The notes under the pieces: model-generated
The model's database searches: none
Told to the model about the DNA's origin: nothing
What the model saw: the letters and a program-made list of their open reading frames with translations, nothing else
Position numbers and translations under genes: made by a program
Shown here: positions 60,201 to 64,000 of the stretch, piece by piece
How the letters are laid out: every line of letters starts with the position of its first letter
Numbering within the stretch: position 1 is the stretch's first letter
Source: Vicinamibacterales bacterium
GTDB lineage: Bacteria; Acidobacteriota; Vicinamibacteria; Vicinamibacterales; UBA823
Direction: 5' to 3'
DNA: 64,000 bases
Assembly (NCBI GenBank): GCA_036012125.1
Contig: DASCOS010000009.1
Coordinates: 186,001 to 250,000 of the forward strand

Positions 60201-61482
60201 GACCGGAGGCGTCACCTCCGGTGACAATGACCGCGCTCTTACTCCCAAATGCTGGCCGTACCACCTGAACAAGGCCCTGGCCTGGCATCAAGTCAGGTAA
60301 TTCCACCTTCCCGTCCTCAATCAATGCATCGATAAGGGGGTGATCCATGCCGATCAACACCGGCGTCGGCAACGATTCAGGTTTCTCAATCGCTTCGGTA
60401 GGCAGCGCTAATGGCACTGATAATCCGGTGGTCTCGAGCCCGAGGCGCGCGGCAAGGTCAATTGTGCGCATGATGCCTCCGCCCGATGGCACCAGCACGA
60501 TGTCCGTCCGGTCTGGGATCAGATCGCTATTAGAGTCGCCAAAAAAGCCGTCAATGCCGTACACCGAGGACAAGTCCAAACTGCGCTTAGCCGCCGCCCC
60601 CGGCCGGCTGCTCAGAGGCTTAGGGTCGGGACCACGCACTCGCGGCAGGTCAATCGACACAACGACCCCTTCGGCAACTAGGTTGAATTGAAGCATGAGT
60701 GCTCCCGGGTAGGACAATGTTGGGTCGTCGTCACTCTCGGGTTCAACATTGTTGGTCGCCCGAGAGGTCAGCAGCTCATTCAGAGAGTCTTCTGCCTGTC
60801 GTAGTGCGTCCACCGCGTCGAAACGAACAATGACCCCCAAGCGGTCAATGCCAGCACCACCCGCCGTAACACGCGCATTAGGAACAGCGATCCTGCCGAC
60901 TGGCACATCCAGGAAAGTCCCGGCCGCATCAACAACGTCAGCCAATGCTGCGCCCTTCGGGTCCCACACCTTAGGTAGCCGTCCGGCGAAAAGTTCAGCA
61001 GCCGCCCGCGTTCCAGCATCGTCAGGACCGGCTAGGACAATCGCGAGTACTTCCCTCACACGTGTCACCGTTACCAGGCCCTCACCCATCGCAAGCTCAT
61101 TCAGTCCGATCGCCGATGGTGAAAGGCCCAGACGCGCCATTCCCGCAGTGCCGATTGCGACGACCGGCGAGTCAGGGTTCGCGTCAGCAAGGGGAAGCCC
61201 GATCGCCATTGACTCGAAACCGAGACGCGCCGCGACGTTAGCTGCCGCCGAGACGTCAGACGCGCTAGGCGAGTCACCTAAAACAAAGCGGACGTTAACG
61301 AAATCCGTGACGCTATCAGCGTTACGATCTTGAAAAATGACACCTTGGTCGAAGATCGACGTGAGAGTCAACGCGGGTAATTCAACCGACTGCGCTCCAG
61401 TACGGACCGTGGAAGCCACAACCACCACGAACAGTGCTGCAGTGCGAACAAGTTGTCTCCACCAACAATACAAAGTCCTCAC
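57244..61482 (-). CDS. Giant exported M14-like metallopeptidase with duplicated N-terminal domains
   Basis: A 1412-residue exported protein, much larger than usual M14 enzymes (about 300-550). The signal (LVRTAALFVVVVASTVRTGA) is cut before QSVE. Two copies of one domain lie at about 40-192 and 305-463: both have a DRNADSVTD/DSNSDLIPD element, then AARLGFES/AARLGLET and G(L)PL, and end in GRLPKVWDP/ERLPHIWER. A second duplicated unit is at about 556-650 (EFWEHFRNKVIPT) and 760-850 (RFWDYFQGTTLPA), each with a LSEP block. The M14 domain spans about 1055-1380: SARQHANEVSS holds the HxxE zinc ligands (H1110, E1113) and LNPHGYPSHEW the His at 1213. The start at 61482 is GTG; a TTG at 61473 has better Shine-Dalgarno spacing. 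Confidence 0.88.
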   Translation of the reverse strand: MRTLYCWWRQLVRTAALFVVVVASTVRTGAQSVELPALTLTSIFDQGVIFQDRNADSVTDFVNVRFVLGDSPSASDVSAAANVAARLGFESMAIGLPLADANPDSPVVAIGTAGMARLGLSPSAIGLNELAMGEGLVTVTRVREVLAIVLAGPDDAGTRAAAELFAGRLPKVWDPKGAALADVVDAAGTFLDVPVGRIAVPNARVTAGGAGIDRLGVIVRFDAVDALRQAEDSLNELLTSRATNNVEPESDDDPTLSYPGALMLQFNLVAEGVVVSIDLPRVRGPDPKPLSSRPGAAAKRSLDLSSVYGIDGFFGDSNSDLIPDRTDIVLVPSGGGIMRTIDLAARLGLETTGLSVPLALPTEAIEKPESLPTPVLIGMDHPLIDALIEDGKVELPDLMPGQGLVQVVRPAFGSKSAVIVTGGDASGLDRAILQLTERLPHIWERGKDRTTIDTVEDDARNLLSGRSPAGQAVTALYKLEQLATELSDRSLTSAEVTVFVEKPEQGLEVLVRRTVEASLAVSDLDVTVESLDVQEARPVEVDGVVIGDEIEIPSEVDEFWEHFRNKVIPTVMWDEPITVTARLSEPPMMRSRIEQQVIQELVDAGATLSEVSVSILSAYKQGYSWLYDAVRPRLATLPVDRVVIRFAEIGPPPGWRQQAMYTPTRWLLELHPIDEVLARELDLALDKITFEKMPIGSPTYEVIAWDARGRERLRQVFEPAVVVRSYFDQFPDYEKVRVTTGWLDARVGDREVANTRIITDPERFWDYFQGTTLPAIYDYVMELSEGKPRAADAPHFGELTVAVTLSEPDYQLGIDQEQIAPMEALHEEIYFGTLHFFDVLGRYARGQALNYPGRVIPIVQAKSDGTPGTATISFTGFGSPRPAVVVSYQEEGGLAGHLRRDIPRVALEQPVTLAAYVRDGQDGIERLDLRVKVDSEHDEWTELVKRTRVERVDEQIMSATQLISLVGNLERLREAGLYRDALAYHGLGEIRVAAGWEHEIDIETQLTASLIRGSRPAPFPDVRSLLSGAPTRDPDAPIVQWETPIPPPEANAVLAVMAEYPEATTYRVGGSYLGKDVWAMDLMSPIEASHWSHAKATTFKPTVIYSARQHANEVSSTSHVLKLAELLLTDEAFNSRLNKVNVIIHPITNADGAQLAYDLSRSTPNHMLHAGYLGALGVDVASGQWNSDPLYPESTIRVDLWRSWLPDIFLNPHGYPSHEWVQLFSEYAGWVRNRVTQSRGWWGMRGWFIPGFSYLDDPRYPRHKEAAFAIRDLITEYINAAPDVRALNERAYARYARYGFDHDNENFKLDFSDDVLIYTALKGSRASAGSRSFMARNPRVTIWSGSTEAPDETAHGAWMDLVATAGLQWDKAILQYLADGKHEVERDGSEFFEGVRLTMHRPRPPKEKNNEE

Positions 61483-61659
61483 TCCTTAAGTTTTGCAGCG
61501 GTGGGGCTGCCAACCATTACTCACGCGCTGGGCATCCCCGGCCGCCTTGCCAGCGTAGCCCCTGGTTCCTGATTGATCAAGGATCTTGGTAACTTTCTGC
61601 TACGATTGCGGCCGACACTTGATTCGGCACGCCTCCAGCTAGCTGAAGGAAGAGAGAAG

Positions 61660-62640
61660 ATGTCAGTTGATTTCACTCGGCGAGAGTTTCTCGGTGCGGT
61701 AACCACTGCCAGCCTTGCACCGAGAGCTATCAAGGCCGTCGGGCAGCCATCAGTAAGCGAGCCGCTCTATAGGATCTCGCTGGCCCAGTGGTCGTTAAAC
61801 CGGACAATTTTCGGTCCCCGAGGCGACAACTTTATGTCGCTTCTGCGCACCGACCCTGACGCAGTGCTCCAGGGAACATTGAACCCACTCGATTTCGCAA
61901 GGACGGCCAGGCGAGACTACGACATTGACGCTATCGAGTACGTGAATCAGTTCTTTTTCGGCCATGCTCGCAATGCTTCTTATCTTCGAGATCTGAAACA
62001 GCGAGCCGACGATGAAGGGGTGCGCAGCCTGCTTATTATGTGCGATGCCGAAGGCAACTTGGGAGACCCTGATGCTTCGGCGCGGACCACGACCATCGAG
62101 AACCATCACAAGTGGGTCGAGGCCGCGGCTTTTCTCGGTTGTCATGCGATCCGCGTGAATGCGCGTAGTGAGGGTGCCTGGGATGAACAGGTCAAGCTCG
62201 CGACCGACGGTCTCGCACGTCTCGCCACTTTTGCGGACGGGCATGGAATTGACGTCATCGTTGAGAATCACGGTGGGCTTTCTAGTAACGGGGAGTGGCT
62301 GAGCACAGTGATGGAGGCAGTGAATCATCCGCGAGTTGGCACGCTCCCCGACTTCGGCAACTTCAACTTGGCCGATGGTGAGCTTTATGACAATTACCAA
62401 GGCGTGACTGAAATGATGCCCTACGCCAAGGCCGTTAGCGCCAAGTCACACGATTTTGATGCAACGGGAAATCACACAACGATTGACTTCACTCGGATGA
62501 TGCGGATCGTCCTCGACGCTGGATATCGTGGCTATGTCGGTATCGAATACGAAGGTCAACGACTCAGTGAACCCGATGGTATCCGTGCAACGAAGGCGCT
62601 CCTCGAGCGCGTTAGAAGCGAGTTGGCCGGAGAGTATTGA
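61660..62640 (+). CDS. Tat-exported TIM-barrel protein (xylose isomerase-like/AP endonuclease 2 fold)
   Basis: A 326-residue protein with a twin-arginine signal: MSVDFTRREFLGAVTTAS, with a possible cut AVG|QPSV. The mature part is a TIM barrel of the xylose isomerase-like/sugar phosphate isomerase-epimerase superfamily. Metal-ligand positions are likely the Glu of VIVENHGGLSSNG, the Asp of LPDFGNFNL, the His of AKSHDFDATGN and the Glu of YVGIEYEGQRL. AAGGAAGAG precedes the ATG; the frame extends upstream to 61573. Exported sugar isomerase-like proteins of this kind are frequent in acidobacteria and planctomycetes. The substrate is unknown. Confidence 0.88.
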   Translation: MSVDFTRREFLGAVTTASLAPRAIKAVGQPSVSEPLYRISLAQWSLNRTIFGPRGDNFMSLLRTDPDAVLQGTLNPLDFARTARRDYDIDAIEYVNQFFFGHARNASYLRDLKQRADDEGVRSLLIMCDAEGNLGDPDASARTTTIENHHKWVEAAAFLGCHAIRVNARSEGAWDEQVKLATDGLARLATFADGHGIDVIVENHGGLSSNGEWLSTVMEAVNHPRVGTLPDFGNFNLADGELYDNYQGVTEMMPYAKAVSAKSHDFDATGNHTTIDFTRMMRIVLDAGYRGYVGIEYEGQRLSEPDGIRATKALLERVRSELAGEY

Positions 62641-62726
62641 CCACAAAGTCAGAACAACAGGATGCCTCTTTTTGAGGTCCTCTGTCGGTCGCCGCTACCT
62701 CAAGACTTGCTTACCCAACACCTGTT

Positions 62727-63848
62727 ATGAATCTCCCAAGCTCACGCCTGACCTGGAATTTACTAGCGTATCTTTCCCTTGCAACCACTCCGCTAATAGC
62801 GCAGCCACCAACAGTCGACAATGTGATTCTTATCACGCTTGACGGGGCCCGAACCCAAGAGATTTTTAGCGGCCTCGACATCGATGTGTTGCAGTCCTCC
62901 CGTAACGACGTGCCCGTCGAGACCACCGCGGTCTATCAACAGTACTGGGCCTCAACCCCCGAGGCCAGACGCAGACAATTGATGCCGTTCTTCTGGGGAA
63001 CGCTGATGGCCGATTACGGGTCGATTGCCGGCAATCGTACGCGGGGAAGTGTTGTTGAACTCACAAACACCCAGAGATTCTCCTACCCTGGTTATTCTGA
63101 AATACTTACGGGCGAGTCACACGATGACGTCATCACGAGCAACGAGAATCGCCGCTACTCATTTCCAACGGTTCTTGATTTCCTAAGAACTGAACTGAGG
63201 CTCGACCGTGAGCGAGTCGCGGTATTCGCCGCGTGGGAAACCTTCCGCTGGATTGTTTCGAACAAGGTGGATACCTTCACCGTCAATGCTGGATATCAGT
63301 CTTCGGACGATCCCAATCCGACGATTCGGACTCTAACTAACCAGCAGTTCGAGACATTGACACCGTGGGACAGCGTCAGGCACGACTTTTATACGTTCCG
63401 CCTGGCGATGGCACACCTCGCCGCCTACAAGCCACGAGTGCTGTATCTGGCCCTCGGAGAGACTGACGACTGGGCCCACGACGGGAGATACGACAGGACA
63501 CTCCAAGCGCTCAACCAGTTCGACGACTATCTACAGGAATTGTGGGAGTGGCTCGAAGCTGACAGCCAATACCGCAACCGGACAGGGATCATCATTACGG
63601 TCGATCACGGTCGAGGAAATACCGCTGCCGACTGGACTGACCACGGTAATGCGACCGAGGGTGCACAGTACATCTGGATGGCCTTCGTCAGCCCGACCGT
63701 ATCACTGCGTGGGGAATGGAGCGACCATGAACCGATCGGGCAGAATCAGGTTGCGGCGACGCTCGCCCACTTTTTGGGCTTCGACTTTCGAACCCAGACG
63801 CCTACCGCTGGCCCACCAATAGAAACACTTTTCATTCAGGAGCATTGA
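62727..63848 (+). CDS. Exported alkaline phosphatase superfamily protein
   Basis: A 373-residue exported protein of the alkaline phosphatase/sulfatase/phosphopentomutase superfamily. The signal peptide (WNLLAYLSLATTPLIA) is cut before QPPT. The first metal Asp is in VILITLDGARTQE, the nucleophile region is FSYPGYSEILTG (Ser or Tyr-Pro-Gly), and further metal ligands are in LGETDDWAHDGRYD and ITVDHGRGNT. The second half has the DHGNATEGAQ block of phosphonoacetate or nucleotide pyrophosphatase-like members. It lies 86 bases after the TIM-barrel gene on the same strand. Phosphodiesterase, phosphatase and sulfatase activity are all possible. Confidence 0.9.
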   Translation: MNLPSSRLTWNLLAYLSLATTPLIAQPPTVDNVILITLDGARTQEIFSGLDIDVLQSSRNDVPVETTAVYQQYWASTPEARRRQLMPFFWGTLMADYGSIAGNRTRGSVVELTNTQRFSYPGYSEILTGESHDDVITSNENRRYSFPTVLDFLRTELRLDRERVAVFAAWETFRWIVSNKVDTFTVNAGYQSSDDPNPTIRTLTNQQFETLTPWDSVRHDFYTFRLAMAHLAAYKPRVLYLALGETDDWAHDGRYDRTLQALNQFDDYLQELWEWLEADSQYRNRTGIIITVDHGRGNTAADWTDHGNATEGAQYIWMAFVSPTVSLRGEWSDHEPIGQNQVAATLAHFLGFDFRTQTPTAGPPIETLFIQEH

Positions 63849-64000
63849 CACCTGCGTGCTCCGTCGCTGACACCCACACAGACTTACCGTGATAGCCAGC
63901 GGCGAACCCGACGGATCCAACCCCCGAGCGCATATTGATGGTCAAGGTGATCGGGTGCGGAATTTCCTGCAAAACCGGCAAGATGGAAACCGCCTTGTTC
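63832..64000 (-). CDS. 3' end of an unidentified gene (continues beyond the window)
   Basis: On the minus strand an open frame runs from the window edge to the TGA at 63832-63834. Its composition and peptide (ILPVLQEIPHPITLTINM, SVGFAAGYHGKSVWVSATEH) look coding. It overlaps the end of the convergent phosphatase gene by 17 bases. The visible 55 residues are not enough to name a family. A competing plus-strand frame from GTG 63889 looks less like protein. Confidence 0.45.
   Translation of the reverse strand, partial: NKAVSILPVLQEIPHPITLTINMRSGVGSVGFAAGYHGKSVWVSATEHAGVNAPE

Noticed and set aside
63889-64000. A plus-strand frame from GTG at 63889 open to the window edge.
   Set aside because: The minus-strand frame over the same bases has better coding composition and a more protein-like sequence.
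1-64000. tRNA genes, rRNA, CRISPR arrays, insertion sequences, phage genes, toxin-antitoxin or biosynthetic clusters.
   Set aside because: None was found by reading the gaps and gene products. All larger gaps lack cloverleaf-like or repeat-spacer patterns, and no transposase or integrase motif occurs.

Overview
The window is a gene-dense, roughly 55% GC bacterial chromosome segment, most likely from an uncultured member of the Acidobacteriota (Vicinamibacteria-like). The reasons are a VWFA-related acidobacterial-domain protein at 39.1 kb and the typical gene stock of that group: exported M28, M14 and S9 peptidases, DUF5916 outer-membrane proteins, BNR/sortilin-like propellers, DUF5117 zincins and DUF885 lipoproteins. 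The taxonomic call is inference. No rRNA, tRNA, CRISPR, insertion sequence or prophage was seen.

Layout. 0-3.4 kb: end of an arginine operon (argJ, argF) and a Na+:alanine symporter. 3.4-8.6 kb (minus): a small exported protein, a CMD/AhpD-like redox protein with an in-frame UGA at its second active-site Cys (candidate selenoprotein), a DUF5916 barrel protein and an amidase lipoprotein. 8.8-12 kb (plus): M28 peptidase and PLP decarboxylase. 12.1-20.4 kb (minus): a long probable operon with a BNR propeller, a plant-type glutaminyl cyclase, cupin, DUF1499, M14 peptidase, methyltransferase and hydrolase. 20.6-22.6 kb: FG-GAP protein and an exported HpcH/HpaI aldolase. 22.7-32.7 kb: M20 deacylase, exported phosphatase, esterase, N-acyl-D-amino-acid deacylase, S9 peptidase and DUF5117 zincin. 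32.8-38 kb (minus): DUF885 lipoprotein, PhoD phosphatase, D-amino-acid dehydrogenase and LOG protein. 38.1-49 kb: hydrolase, VWFA protein, seven-repeat propeller, amidohydrolase, ALDH7 dehydrogenase, M28-PDZ peptidase, TolB-like propeller and thioredoxin-like protein. 49-57 kb: aat, apaG, two MFS transporters, a CPA1 antiporter, a lipoprotein and an S9 peptidase. 57-64 kb: a 1412-residue M14 protein, a Tat-exported TIM-barrel protein, an alkaline-phosphatase-superfamily protein and the 3' end of another gene.

Together the genes suggest a heterotroph living on peptides and amino acids. Exported and lipid-anchored peptidases, amidases and deacylases break down polymers. Symporters and MFS carriers import the products. 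D-amino-acid dehydrogenase, the PLP decarboxylase and aminoadipate-semialdehyde dehydrogenase process them inside the cell.

Two observations stand out. First, 17 to 19 of about 23 predicted signal-peptidase-I proteins have Gln at the predicted mature N-terminus, and the window also encodes an exported glutaminyl cyclase. This resembles the 'Q-rule' described for Bacteroidota, apparently in a different phylum. Second, the AhpD-like gene has UGA exactly where the second Cys of CxxC should be, followed by a SECIS-like hairpin at the expected distance.
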